Below, one piece after another: positions 46,244-57,749 of a DNA stretch of 64,000 nt (the stretch's first letter is position 1; each line of letters opens with the position of its first letter). Below the pieces are notes generated by a model, which saw only the letters and a program-made list of their open reading frames with translations, was not told the DNA's origin and searched no databases. The position numbers and the translations under genes are program-made. Source of the DNA: Epichloe hybrida (Eukaryota; Ascomycota; Sordariomycetes; Hypocreales; Clavicipitaceae); contig JAFEKR010000012.1 of the NCBI GenBank assembly GCA_019022495.1, forward strand, positions 930,001 through 994,000, written 5' to 3'.

Positions 46244-47656
46244 ATGTCCTCGTCTGGCCTGACACGGCGCCGTGGCGCTGGCGGAGGCGGTTTGAGCAGC
46301 ACCGAGGGCGAGGCCAGCAATGCTGCTTCCAGAACCAATTCGGCCGCCAATGTCAAGGATGCCGGCCCCGAGACGAGCTATGAAAACAGCGAAAATGGTC
46401 ACAAGATCGCTTTTGACCCCAGGGATCTCAGCGAGAGTGCTGAGCGAAGTAAACAGCCCAAGTTGACCATGATGGAAGAGGTCCTACTGCTCGGGCTCAA
46501 GGACAAACAGGTACAGGGAACAAACAGCCCGCCCCTACCGAGATAGTAAATATCGCACCAAGTATCAATCAGTTCGGGGTTTCTTCACGTGGTTGAATGC
46601 ACCATGGACCATTGATGCATACTTCATATCAGGATGCACTAACATGTGTTGCGAAACAAAGGGTTACCTTTCTTTCTGGAACGACAACATATCGTATGCT
46701 CTTCGAGGATGCATTGTGCTTGAGCTGGCCTTCCGTGGCCGTATCAGCATGGAAAAGGACCCTTCCAGGCGACGACTCCCTCCGGCCGACCGAAATATTG
46801 AAGTCATAGATGATACCCTCACTGGCGAGGTTCTGCTCGACGAGGCTCTGAAGATGATGAAGCAAAGCGAGAAAATGAGCGTCAGCTCTTGGATCGACCT
46901 GATGAGTGGTGAGTGGTCTGGTCTCTGTCCATACTCTCTCTCTTCTCTCTCCCCTCGGGACTGACATTGTGCATGCAAAAGGCGAAACATGGAACTTGAT
47001 GAAGATTGGATACCAATTAAAGCAAGTTCGAGAGCGATTGGCCAAGGGCCTCGTTGACAAGGGCATTCTTCGCACCGAGAAACGCAACTTTCTCTTATTC
47101 GACATGGCCACTCACCCTGTCGCCGATGGCGGAGCCAAGGAAGAGCTCCGTCGCCGCGTCCGCAATGTCTTGACCCAAAAGAACGGTGGTCCTCGCCGGC
47201 AACCAATTCCTGCCCGAGAACCTCGAATTCCGATACCTGCGAACCATATGCATGGTCTGTGCTGCCTACGCCGCCAATGTCTTGGAGAATGCCCTATCGA
47301 CACTCGGTCATGAGGCGAGAGAAAGGGCGTTTGCCCAGACTGACGAGCTGCTGGCCGACTACAGCCAATGGCCGTTTGGCAAGAAGGCAACAAGTAATGG
47401 CATCGGAGCAAACTTGCCACAAGTTGTCTCTGAAGTAAGCAATATGCCCCCCCCCCCCCCCCGCTTGCTCGCTCGGCAGCGAACGAACGAATCTTCCACT
47501 CTTCCCCCTCGCCATTTCTCTCGTTGCTGGAACACAACCGTATTGACCTGACCGCACATGCTACAGGAAATGGGCAAGGCCAAGGATAAGGAGCTGCAGC
47601 TGGAAGTTGTCGCGGCCTGCCTGAGTGTCTTCACACGCCTCGACTCCCTTCTATAA
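46244..47656 (+). CDS. VPS74: Vps74 / GOLPH3 Golgi PI4P-binding protein, four exons, one-base frame break
   Basis: Predicted about 351-residue peripheral Golgi protein that binds PI4P and retains glycosyltransferases by their cytosolic tails. Exons 46244-46510, 46662-46908, 46982-47434 and 47567-47656; donors GTACAG, GTGAGT and GTAAGC, and a CACTAAC branch site in intron 1. Family blocks: [42 protein letters not shown] [76 protein letters not shown], and the closing [20 protein letters not shown]. Exon 3 has one base too many: the frame runs RNVLTQ to 47177, then must shift at CCCAAAAG (47175-47181); with three A instead of four it reads LTQRTVVLAG. As given, translation would end early (stop near 47311). 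Confidence 0.85.
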
Positions 47657-48992
47657 TCAACCCTCTTCTCATACAATACACTTGCGACGCCGACACCCGC
47701 GAAACCGGACAGCGATTTTTGTGTGTTGCGGCACCACTACAAGACATTCACGATTGATACTCTTGCAGCCCTTCGGCAAGCCGGCATGGTATATCCCTTT
47801 TCAAGCCAACCTTGTTCTCCCCGACTCCCCAGCACGTCGGCCGATTTCAGCAACACGTGCACGCTTCTATTATGATTTCAGCATAAGATGGGTTGGGCCG
47901 CCGCTCCGAATATCGCTGCCCTGAATGAAGAAAAGAAAAAGAGGCAAACGCACTTGTTCAGCAGCAGGAAAGGGATGACAAGAGTTCGGGAGCGGAAAGA
48001 AACTCATGGGCGGCTCCAAATATTGAGGAGTATTATAGTTCTATCTGCGGTGCGGCGGAAAGAAGGAAAGAAAAGAAAAGAAAAGAAAAGAAAAGAAAGG
48101 GGGACATGGACTCACGAGAGTCGGCAAAGGAAATGGAAAGCTTCTTCTCAGTAAATTGTTCTCGTTATATGCCAAATGTCACTTCTCGTCTCTTTCATTT
48201 CTCCCTCTTGAATTGAACCTGACGCTTTTTTACGGCCAAGATATACGAGACTTATCTTGCCCTGCCTGGACGCCGACTTGATCGGGGCCATTGGGACGTC
48301 AATAAATCGTACAGCACAGGGCATGTTGATTCCCTTGTTTGATTCCAAGCGAATAGTGGTAGTTGCATGCACACTCGCTGAGCTCGTGCCCGGTACGTAC
48401 AGTATTCCTGACCAAATGCCGCGTTTGATGACGACAAGATTCTCCGGCTTCATTGCGGTGCGCAGCGATTCTGTGGTCATGCCTGCCTGCCGCTGCGAGC
48501 ACCCAGGGGCACGAACGACGCCAAGCACTCCCGGAGTGTTTCTCGGCAATGTCACAGGTTCGAATGATGTTCAGTCTCGACAAAGATGTAATGCTACGCG
48601 TGCACCGCTTTCGATCAAATAGACAACCCGGAATAGATCAACACCAACTTTTGCGTTTCTTCATCCCCGACCGACCAACCTCATGTCAACCATCGGAATG
48701 ACATCAACTTCTCCCTTCACAGTTGGAACAAAGGGGGGGAAAAAAAAAGGAGAGAGAAAGACCGAGGTCCTAGACATAAATGAGATGTTCTCCACGCCCA
48801 ACGCCGATAGCGGTCGCAAGAGAGACCCATTTCAAACATGAACAACAAACCGTTGAAAGACGCCTGAATCAAGGGGCAATGATGCAATGAAATTTCAAAG
48901 GAAAACAATCATTCATATACGGGTGCAAATGAGACAGGCAGGACGTATCCCATCATCGGGAGAAACAAGGGGCTCAGTTGTTCCAACTAAGC
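47657..48992. other. Convergent intergenic region, VPS74 / Rrp14
   Basis: Tail-to-tail spacer of 1.3 kb with an AAAAG pentanucleotide repeat (48070-48098). No gene recognised. Confidence 0.5.
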
Positions 48993-50752
48993 TCACTTCC
49001 GGCCGCTGCCGCCGCCGCCGCTTCCGAAGCTGCCTTCGAAGCCGGGTCGACCACCCTTCTTCTTCTTAGCACCTCCCTTCTTTTTTCCAGCTTTGCCGAG
49101 CATCTTGTCTTCTTTGCGCTTCTTGATGTTCTCTTCTCGCTTCTTCTGTTTTTCTTTTTGAGCAAGCCCTACGCCTCTCGCCCGTTCCTTCCATTCCTTC
49201 TTGCTTTTCCTCTCGGCGGCTTCTTTGCGGTTCTTGGCCTTCTTCAGGCGAGCCTCGCTGTCGTGGATCTTCTCGCCCTCGACTCTTCGTCTGGCGTTCA
49301 ACCAGACGTCCTTTTCCATGATCTCGGCGCGCTTCTCAGGTTCCATATCCTCCAGCCTCTTCTTCTGATTTTGGACTTTCAGCAGTGCCGTCTTCATATC
49401 CGATGGACCCTTCTTCTTGCCTTGTGATAGCACATAACTCAAATCGTGAGACATCTGTGTGCCATCCCCGAATGCTACCCGACCAAAGGAGAACTTGCCG
49501 CCAGCCGAGTCGTCCAGCTCCACGGCAGGACTCATGACACCGGGAGAATTGGACGCCAGTGCCTCTTCCCGTAATCTTGCCGCCTCTTGCCTGGCTTTTT
49601 TCTTCTCCTCCTTCTTGCGCTCTGCTTTCTGCGCCTGCTTCGCTCGTCTCTCTTCGAGAAGTTCTTGTCGATTTCGAGGGCGAGTTGCTTTTCGGGCAGC
49701 GCGCAGAGCCTCAATCCTGGCAGCAACGCGGGCCCGCACAGCAGAACTGTCGGCGGGGATTTTGATATGCTTGGGCTTCTCTGATGGCGGGATTGTGGAT
49801 GATATCGAGGTTGTGGTACTGGCTTGCTCAGCTGTTGTCTCGGTGAGGGGCTCAGAGGCCTTATCAAATAAAGGTGATTGTGGTTCGGACTCGGATGCCG
49901 ATATGCCATTGCCGTCTTCCTTCGTCTGGGCAGGGAGACTGTGCGATGACGCTTCCTTGCTGCTCTCGGTTTTTGTATCATTGCCGGACTTGTTTTCCTT
50001 TCCCTCTGTATCCTTGTCTTGTGCAGCGCCATGCTCTTGATGCTTGACTTTCTTCTCTGCCTTCTTCTCTGCTCTCTTTCCTCGTTTGACCTCTCTCTTG
50101 GCCTCCTTCTTGGACAATTTGGATCCGCCCTCAGCTGCCTTGGGAGTTTTTGGTTGTTCCACTTCTTCTGTCATGAGTTTCCGCTTCTTGTTGCTATCCT
50201 CCGTCTTCTTTTTCAGGCCATCGCCAGGTCGCTCTGGCTCTACTCCCTCAACGACCTCGTATGAGTCGTCACTGACGTCGTCATTCTCCTGTTCTTCCAA
50301 CTCCATGAGTTTTCGTTTCTGTTGAGCTCTCTCGTCCATGACCTCTTTGGCATTCCGGTTCAGCTCGCTGTCAGGGTCAAGTTTCCCTCTTCGAGCGGCA
50401 GCCGCTTCCTTTTTAGTCTGTTTCTTCCTGTTCCATTGGTTCTAACCGAAGACACCTGGTCAGCTGATACTTTTGCAATGCAATATATCATGTGGCAATA
50501 GCATCGGGAAACGGAGGCTGGAGAATGCGCGCGAGACAAGTAGAGAGGCGAAGACTTATGTTTCACGTACGCTGGTATCTTCACCGTAATACTGTTTGGC
50601 GGGAATCAAGCTCAAGAGGCCATTAAAGGCCTTCGCATGATCGCGCAAGCGATCCTATCGTTGCATATTAGCTCCATGCTCCAGGCAAATTGGCCTCAGT
50701 GAGTAGCGGGGCAAGCCGTTGCCTGACGAACCTTTAATGACGATTCAGCCAT
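48993..50752 (-). CDS. SURF6 / Rrp14 ribosome-assembly protein, three exons
   Basis: Predicted 517-residue nucleolar protein of the SURF6/Rrp14 family, needed for early processing of both ribosomal subunits. Exons 50752-50732 (21 nt, MAESSLK), 50654-50571 and 50441-48993; introns of 77 and 129 nt have donors GTTCGT and GTACGT. The joins give SSLK-DRLRDHAKAFNGLLSLIPAKQYY and GEDTS-NQWNRKKQTKKEA, the conserved RRP14 N-terminal block. The middle is acidic/Ser-rich. The SURF6 domain begins near residue 265 (PADSSAVRARVAARIEALR) and contains FSFGRVAFGDG, SDMKTALLKVQNQKKRL, KDVWLNARRRVEGEKIHD and long Lys/Arg/Glu helices. The end is basic and Gly-rich (nucleolar localisation). Length fits fungal orthologues. 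Confidence 0.92.
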
Positions 50753-51489
50753 TGCGTGGTCCTGTCGAGATCTGAATCGAGGCCTTTCCAAATGACTGTC
50801 TGAAGCATGAATATATCTCGCACTGTATCGAACAGCACAGGGACAAAAAATACAGGCGTTGATCTGTTCGTGAAGCTGGCTGTGGCGAAGCAGCTCGGGA
50901 GGCGAACGAAAATATGCGGCAGGTAAAGGCGGTCGGGCACTTTTTTTTTTTTGGTGGCTCTGGTTTTTTTTTCTTGCTTCTCCACTTAAGCCTTCGCAAA
51001 AATGTGGGGTCTGCTGCTTGCTGTACTCCATTTGTCGCCGAGAGCGAGCACAGCTGCAACTTGGGTCAAGACGATCCTCGGAGAACAGAAACAGTTGGAA
51101 TGCGCCAACGTCTGATGCTATAATAACAGTGAACAAGCATCAGTTGCAAACCAGTACGGCGCCGCTTGCGTTTACCTTCCACCTCGTCATGATTGCTACT
51201 CGGCAATTTACTAGTTAGGCATTTGCTTCGGTGATCTACCTGCTTACAACTTCACCCCATCCTATATGCTACCAGGTCGAGCAGTCGGGTCGAGCAGTCG
51301 GGTCTAGTCTTGGGCCAGATGCATGCAAGTCACAATGAAGTTGACGAACAGGGCGCGGACAAATTCACACCCATCGGATGACTTTCCAACTTGGGAATGT
51401 AATATAATGGTAGTAACTCGCCGCCACCCCACCATTCCTTACACGATAACGTCCAACTACAGATAAGAAGAGCCTTGCTTAGAGTTTCT
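50753..51489. other. Spacer between Rrp14 start and PDAP1-like end
   Basis: Rrp14 promoter region, with T-rich tracts at 50941-50972 on the + strand. No gene seen. Confidence 0.5.
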
Positions 51490-52447
51490 TCATTTCTTCT
51501 TGCTGGCTTTCTTAGGTCCGGCGGCTGCCTCACGCCTCTTGGCTTCCCTCGCCTCAGTATCTGCTTTACGAGTCTTCTCTTGCTCTTCTTTTTCTTCTTT
51601 CTCAGCCTATAACGTGCAGAAGAGTCAGCGGAAGCTCAACAATGAAGGAGGAATTACCCGAGCAAGCAGGCTCTGCTCGCCAACATGCGTGGTACTTACC
51701 TGTCTTCTGGCGGCATCAGCTGCTCGCTGCTCCCGAATGAGCATGAGGCGAGTCAAGTCAGCCTTGGCCTGGTCAGTTTTGCCTTCTGCCTGTAGCTTCA
51801 TGTATTTCTCCTTGGCAGCAGCGGCCTCCACAGCCTCTCTCTCTTTACGATTTCCAGGTGCATTCATGTTCTTGACGCCGTCGGCGATGTCGTTGACGCC
51901 GTCATCCTCGGGCTTGGCTTGTTTTCGAGCCGCCTTGGAGTGATTGGGATTGGCGGGCATGCCGCTGTCGCTTTCATCATCGCTGGAGGGCAAGTCTCCG
52001 ACTTCGACAGTACGGGACTTTTGCTTAGCAATGGCGGCCTCTTTACGAGCCTTTTTCAAGGCCTTGCGGTCTTCCCGGTTCTCAGCCCCAGCTGGGGTTT
52101 TGGAGGTACCATCGTCGTCACTGTCTTCTTCGGAATCCTCTTCAGAGTCTTCTTCCCCCTCATCGGATCGATCTCCTGCGGCATCGGCTGCCCACATGCT
52201 AATCTGGTTGCCGTCGGCATCAACAGGCTGTAGTGAGCGAGAGAATTTCTTGCCACCTGGAGTTGGAGCAGTACGTCAGTAGAGCTTTTCAAGAGATTTT
52301 CCCTTATCTCGACTGAAGGGTAGAAGATGGAGAAGATATTACGACGCAAACTTTGATTGGGTTCAATCACGTACCGCCTCTTGAAGGTTTGTTAAACTTT
52401 CCCGCACGACCCCGAACGCTTGCTGCTGCTGCTGGACCGCCTGCCAT
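51490..52447 (-). CDS. PDAP1 / PP28-like heat- and acid-stable phosphoprotein, three exons
   Basis: Predicted 248-residue hydrophilic protein of the PDAP1 (28-kDa heat- and acid-stable phosphoprotein, casein kinase substrate) family; its molecular role is not settled. Exons 52447-52375, 52256-51700 and 51606-51490; introns of 118 and 93 nt have donors GTACGT and GTAAGT. The start is MAGGPAAAASVRGRAGKFNK; the first join restores KPSRGGGKKFSRSLQP, the usual family opening (basic Gly-rich start then a short aromatic strip). A Ser/Asp/Glu-rich stretch full of casein kinase II sites (SEEDSEEDSDDDG) follows. The conserved core includes NPNHSKAARKQ, LSRREREA-like NRKEREAVEAAAAKEKYMKLQAEGKT and QAKADLTRLMLIREQRAADAARRQ. 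The last exon adds a Lys/Glu tail ending in KKASKKK-type sequence. Confidence 0.9.
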
Positions 52448-54930
52448 GTTGTGCAAATTTGCTTTCGTAGTGATAGGTTAGATGATTGTGAAGAACGAGG
52501 CTTGTGGTGAACAAGATTCGCAACGCTTGACAAGGTGTCAGGCACTAAAGTTGGACGATAAAACAGGTCTGGTTTGTTGTGGACAGGGAGGTACGACCAG
52601 AAGGTGATTGCACAATGGGGCAGAGCCTGTAAGGGCAGAAATGTCGTGGCCTGGTGGCGGTTGAGGCGGGGTAGCGGGGTAGTTGGTTTGCTGGCAGATT
52701 TGCCCAGTGCCCAGTGCCCAGTGTCCAGATGGCTGATGGCTGATGGCTGATGGCTGATGGACCCAAACAACGGTTGTCTGGTGGCATTGACGGAGGAGAT
52801 CTCCCTACGATAATTTGCAGACCAAGGCGAACTGGTCTGAGATACATACTGAAGAATCGAGGCTTGATTTCTGCCATCTCGACGACTTGCTCTGACGCCG
52901 AGTCAGCCTCGATTCCTCCTTTTGTGCTGTTGTGGATCTGCATGCCGTGTTCTGCATTTCCAACTCGAATTGGGCATGGGCTCGCTCGTTGTGCTCATTC
53001 AGCCGAGTGACGCAGCAACTGGCCACCTGCGCATATCGGCATATAGCTCATCGTCCTTCCAATGCCTTGCAATCTTGAGAACAAAGCCCGGTTGTTCAAT
53101 TGGAAGGTCGAGATTGAACACGTACTGTTTAGTCCCCAAGTCACAATCATGAGCGCGAACAAAGCCAAGTTTGCAGTGCAGGCCCAACAGAAAAGAAGTA
53201 TCCGCCCGCCCACTAACAAATGAAAGGGGCCCTTATACTAAGCACCGTTCACGCGGGTCTGGCTCATCTTTCTTCCAGACCCACTCTGCTCTCGCTTGCA
53301 GGCCCAGGCCCACTCCATCTATAATATGACGCCCACTGCTGCTCTGTCTTCACTTTCTTTCCTTCTTTTTCAACCTACTAGAAAAAAAAATCCTTCATAT
53401 TCACTCTGGCTTCCATTTCAATGGATGCGACCGGAGGGGAAACTGGAGGAAAGATTGGACCCCAATCGTCGATCTTACCATTTGCTCTGCATGCGTTTCG
53501 GCGCTCGTGGCTCAGATAAAAATTTTCAACCGACGGCACATATTCCCTTGTTCGATCCCGCGAAATGGAACCCGCATCTTGGTCCATCCAAAAGACGCAA
53601 TTTGCAACAAGCGCGGCATGTCCATGAATACAATCGATCATGCAACTCCGTAGTCCTCCAAAAGAGTCTTGCGCACCAAAAAAAAAAAAAAAGAAAAAAA
53701 AATAGACTCACATCATGCCCGTGTAACTGGTTGGTGCCGATGCGCCTCTTCTCCTGCGACAGGGGCGATCATCTCTCCTTGCACTGGCTCACTCGACTGC
53801 ACCGGCTGTACCGACCTTCCAAATGAGGTTGATGTGTACGAATCGCAGAATCACGCTCGCGGGTCGTTCTAAAGTAGCTTGTGATGTTGAGATCACAAGT
53901 AGAATTTTCAGATGACGATTAATGCTTGATTGAATCCGCACACCACGTGCCTTGTTTCTACCTAAAGCTGAAGTATCAACTTGTGGTTAGATACTGGCAC
54001 CTTCTATATCTAAATCCAAAACGCCGACAGCCCCTCGTCAATGCGCGGGTGCAAAATTGTGTTTGACTTGTAATTCAAGGGACTGAAGCCTCCCCTCCGG
54101 TGTTGCTCTAATATAACATTAGTACGAAGGCGGGCCAGCTAAGGATAGCGCTTTTACTCCGTAGAGATGGAGACCCTGGCTGTCCAAGTTATTGATTGTT
54201 AAAATTGGTTGACTTTGAAAATATTTCATTGGGAAAACACCACTGCAGCCGACTCTAATTAACTCGGAGTTCAACCCTTTTTTTTCTCTTTTTACGAGGG
54301 AAGTCTCTCATTCTGTCACGACCAAATTTTATACTTCTTTTGTTCCTGCATCGTAGTATTATTCTGGCAGGTCTACGACGTTGACGAAGCCCTGGATGAC
54401 GCTGATGATGGCTTTGCTGCGAAAAAGAGTCAAGCACTGCGCAGACGAAGCTAATAAGGAAGTAGGCTAGGGTGCTAAGGACAGGAACATAACTGAGCGC
54501 GGGGAGAATAGAATAGGTATAGCGTTATAACCAGAGTAGCGTGGCGTTAATGTCAGAGTGGAAAAAGAGGGAGACGGCGGTGGTAATCGTAAGGAAGGCT
54601 AGTATAATATAGTAAGGCATGGGAAGAGGAGGAAATGTTAGGAAGGACAGTGGTAGTGGGATGCATTCAACTATCATGTTGGTTAAATTGTTTCGGCTTG
54701 AATGGTCCATGTTCCGGGACGCGTACGTTGGTGTTTTCCAACAACGAACCTCTGGACGGGAGAGACTGAGGAACAGAACATGACGAGAATGAGTCAGGAT
54801 CTGTGGTGGTATAAGCCATGTTGGTAGATAAGTTGCTGCGAAGACTGAGAGCAAAATATTTGTACTCTTAAGGATGCATCAAGTCTTATTGAACAGCTCT
54901 CACAATCCAACCAAAGCATAAGGCTTTCTT
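52448..54930. other. 2.5-kb region without recognisable genes
   Basis: Begins with the PDAP1-like promoter, including GCCCAGT (52705-52725) and TGATGGC (52730-52760) short repeats. From about 53.3 kb it is AT-rich with an A14 plus A7 tract (53679-53702) and a TACTCCGTA motif (54154-54162). Small open frames on both strands show no family. Confidence 0.5.
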
Positions 54931-56694
54931 TCATTGTGTAAACGACTGAAGGATGTCCCCGAGTCTCTGTCTCTTCTTGCTCCGCAGGCACGATTCCCGT
55001 TGGTCACTAGAAGCATGGCTTGCCTGTTTTTTAGTAGCTGTTGGAGGGGATACAGGTCCGTGACTATTTTTGTCGTCTACGATGCCGGGCCGGGTAAATG
55101 TCATTTGCACCATGGATAATGCTGAATTCACGGAAAATAGTCCCCGGCCGACGTGTGACAGAGTATTGGTGATACCACCACCTCGACCATTATGACCCAG
55201 GAATAAGCTCGCCATTGGCTTGGAGGGTAGGACAAAGGGCCCTGCCACTGCTTGCATATCTGTCTCGAATCCGCGCGAGTGCAAATCTTCATCGCCACTG
55301 ATTTGACCGATAAACGAATACAACCAGAACGCCCAGGCTTCGAATGGTATCCCATGGCAAGGTGCTGCTTCTCTTGTGGCAGCGTTGATATGCCAACTCG
55401 GTATAAAAGCTCTGGTAGTGTCGGTCAAATAGTCCAATAGTGGCGGAGCCTGACGGTTGGCCAAGAATTTAATGGAGCAGCGCGAATCGCTGCAAAGGGA
55501 CATTAGATCCGCATCAACTCTTTTCGCCTGGTCTCTGAGGCGATTGCTGTAGATGTGCTCAGCAGGGGCAAGCAGCATCAAATATCTCAGGAGTGAATCC
55601 TCAGCACCAGAACTTGACCTGGCTTTTTTCCAACCGTGCTCAAGAGCAAACGCATGGGGGTCCTTCCAATCGCGTCTAGCCGCCGCGACATCGTACAATG
55701 AGAGCGAAGGAAATTTTGTCGCCCATCGAAGTGAATTTCGCGTGATATCTCTGTCGACCCATATGCGCAGAACTCTCAGGAGGGGGAATGGGTCATCTGT
55801 CTCAGTCCAACCCCGAAGGAGTCTATCGTTCACTTCCGAGAAATGGGTGCGCGGCTCATCGGCTGGTTGTATGATTTCCAGCGCACCGAGGTTCCTCAGG
55901 TCGGTGAGGCAAAGCAGTTCGCTGGTGCTGAATTGGCAGCCTCCACTTATGACCAGGTGGGATAGGAAATCTGTGGTCAGGGACACCAAAGGTTCAACAT
56001 ATACTTTGAGCTCATCCGTCGGACGACATATATGATGCCTGAATCGATACAGACCAAGCGGTTTGTCTTCATCAACTGTGGTGAGGACCTTGGAGAATAG
56101 TTTCCAAGCGTGCAAGCAGACGCCCCTGTGACTCGAAGGTTAGGCTCAGACTCGTTGTTCAGCAATGAAATGTTAATGAGACGGGTTCCCAGATACACCC
56201 ATGACGCCGAAAGTGCAATTCAACCGAAAAAAAAGGCAAAAGTTACACGTTGATTACATTCATACTTGCCTCGCTTCGAAAAATCTCCAAAGGCGCCACA
56301 AGAGTCTATCTGGAATAGCATCAACATGCTCTTCGGAAATGTCCCCGATGTTATCAACAACAACGTGTATTGCCATGTCAATCAAGGAGCGCGGCCCCTT
56401 GGTTCCCTTGGGGTTGAATAGAGAATGTTGTCTTGGGCTAGACCAATGTCGGTCACCACCTTGATCGTTGAGGTTTTGGCTTGGCACCGTCCATTCTCGG
56501 AAGACTTGACCAGAAGATTCGTCAAACATGACCAGGTGTCGTAGTGGGTGACATGGCCCATGAAGTGAGGATGAAGTTGTGTTATGATAGATGAGCGGAT
56601 GGCCAACAGGTGGGAGGTTACCGAGTTGGATGGTGGTGAACCGGTTAAAAAGGGCAATTTCAGACGTCTCTCCCTCAAAGCACGGGTGGTGCAT
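54931..56694 (-). CDS. Conserved fungal protein of unknown function, two exons, GC-AG intron
   Basis: Predicted 539 residues. I cannot name a characterised family; the style (leucine-rich helical segments, LRNLGALEI, LLRVLRIWVD) is that of F-box/LRR-like fungal hypothetical proteins, but no F-box is visible at the N-terminus. Exons 56694-56270 and 56125-54931. The intron (56126-56269) starts with AG|GCAAGT, the consensus of the rare GC-AG class, and ends CACAG. This is the only join that keeps frame, giving RFFEAR-GVCLHAWKLF; the alternative GT five bases further fails to keep frame. The C-terminus is basic (RSKKRQRLG) and may be nuclear. An upstream exon cannot be excluded, because an acceptor-like CTTAG directly precedes the ATG at 56694. 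Confidence 0.7.
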
Positions 56695-57749
56695 ACTAAG
56701 CTTAGCTTATTACCCGAGCATTTACCCACATTGTAGCAGCGATCTCGGGATAAAGTAAAATAATGGGACTCCTGCATATACAGGGAAGCGTTAGGAGAAC
56801 AGAGAATATATTCTATATTCTATTGAATCTGGTTAGCTATATAAAAGAAGGAAAAGATAAAAAGGAAAAGCGCTTAGTGCATAATAAAAACCTTTCCTTT
56901 CGCAAATCCTTTTACATTGCCCTACTAGCCTTGAGTTATCATGGCGTATGCATAGTGTCACGGCTTTCGCCTGGGTTCTAAGAACCGAGTGAGGGTCAAG
57001 ATTCTAGGAATATAGCTAGTAGGGGCTGATGTGTGAAGGTTTTTGATCTCTGACCAGTGACCTCTCACGTACAATACGAGCGGTCTTCGCTATACCCCGC
57101 TCTGCGCACACGTGACTAGCCAGGAACTAGGCGACTACGCTTAGGATCCACTATACTTTGTGATGTGGTCGCGTAACCTCTCTGCTTTTATGCTGCGAAC
57201 ACTAACTAAGTGATTAACTAAGTAAATCAATAACGAATTTACCAAGTGATTAAACTTACTTAATATCCTAATGAACTAAGTAACTGACTAAATTACTTGC
57301 TTAGAGTCCTGTGAATTTGTCATGGGAGTTTTTATTTGGGTTTGGCAGCTCTTTGCGGGACCTCTCTAATGTGCGACCGTAATCAGTGGCCCTCTGCGTT
57401 GCCGCGGAACGAAACCGCTTTCCGATGGGAAGAGCCCTTTGCCCTTTGCCGACGGCTGCATCCGAAGGAACCCATCGGCTCGGCCATTAGCGGCCTAGAA
57501 GTAACTCAGTAATATCGATTGGTTCACCCGTCTGTCTGAACGCCCGACCCGAATGAGTTGGCTCTTGCTTCCATCTTTTTCGTCTCGAATTGCTGAAGCA
57601 ATTACTCTCCGCTTTCTCACACTCAACGTCTGGTGCCATCGAATCAGCATTAAAGCTCATCTCGGCGGGAGAGCACCTTATGCCGCTTGGCATCTCTAGA
57701 AGCTGTCTGAACATTGACTCTGGCCTAACTTTGAAATCCAACTCTCACG
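56695..57749. other. AT-rich intergenic region
   Basis: Low-complexity A-rich DNA (56800-56900), then a block starting TGTCACGGCTTTCG near 56956 that resembles the edge of a fungal LTR but has no matching partner. Degenerate AACTAAGTGATT repeats lie at 57200-57300. The last 250 bp are the SCOT promoter and leader. No gene seen. Confidence 0.45.
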
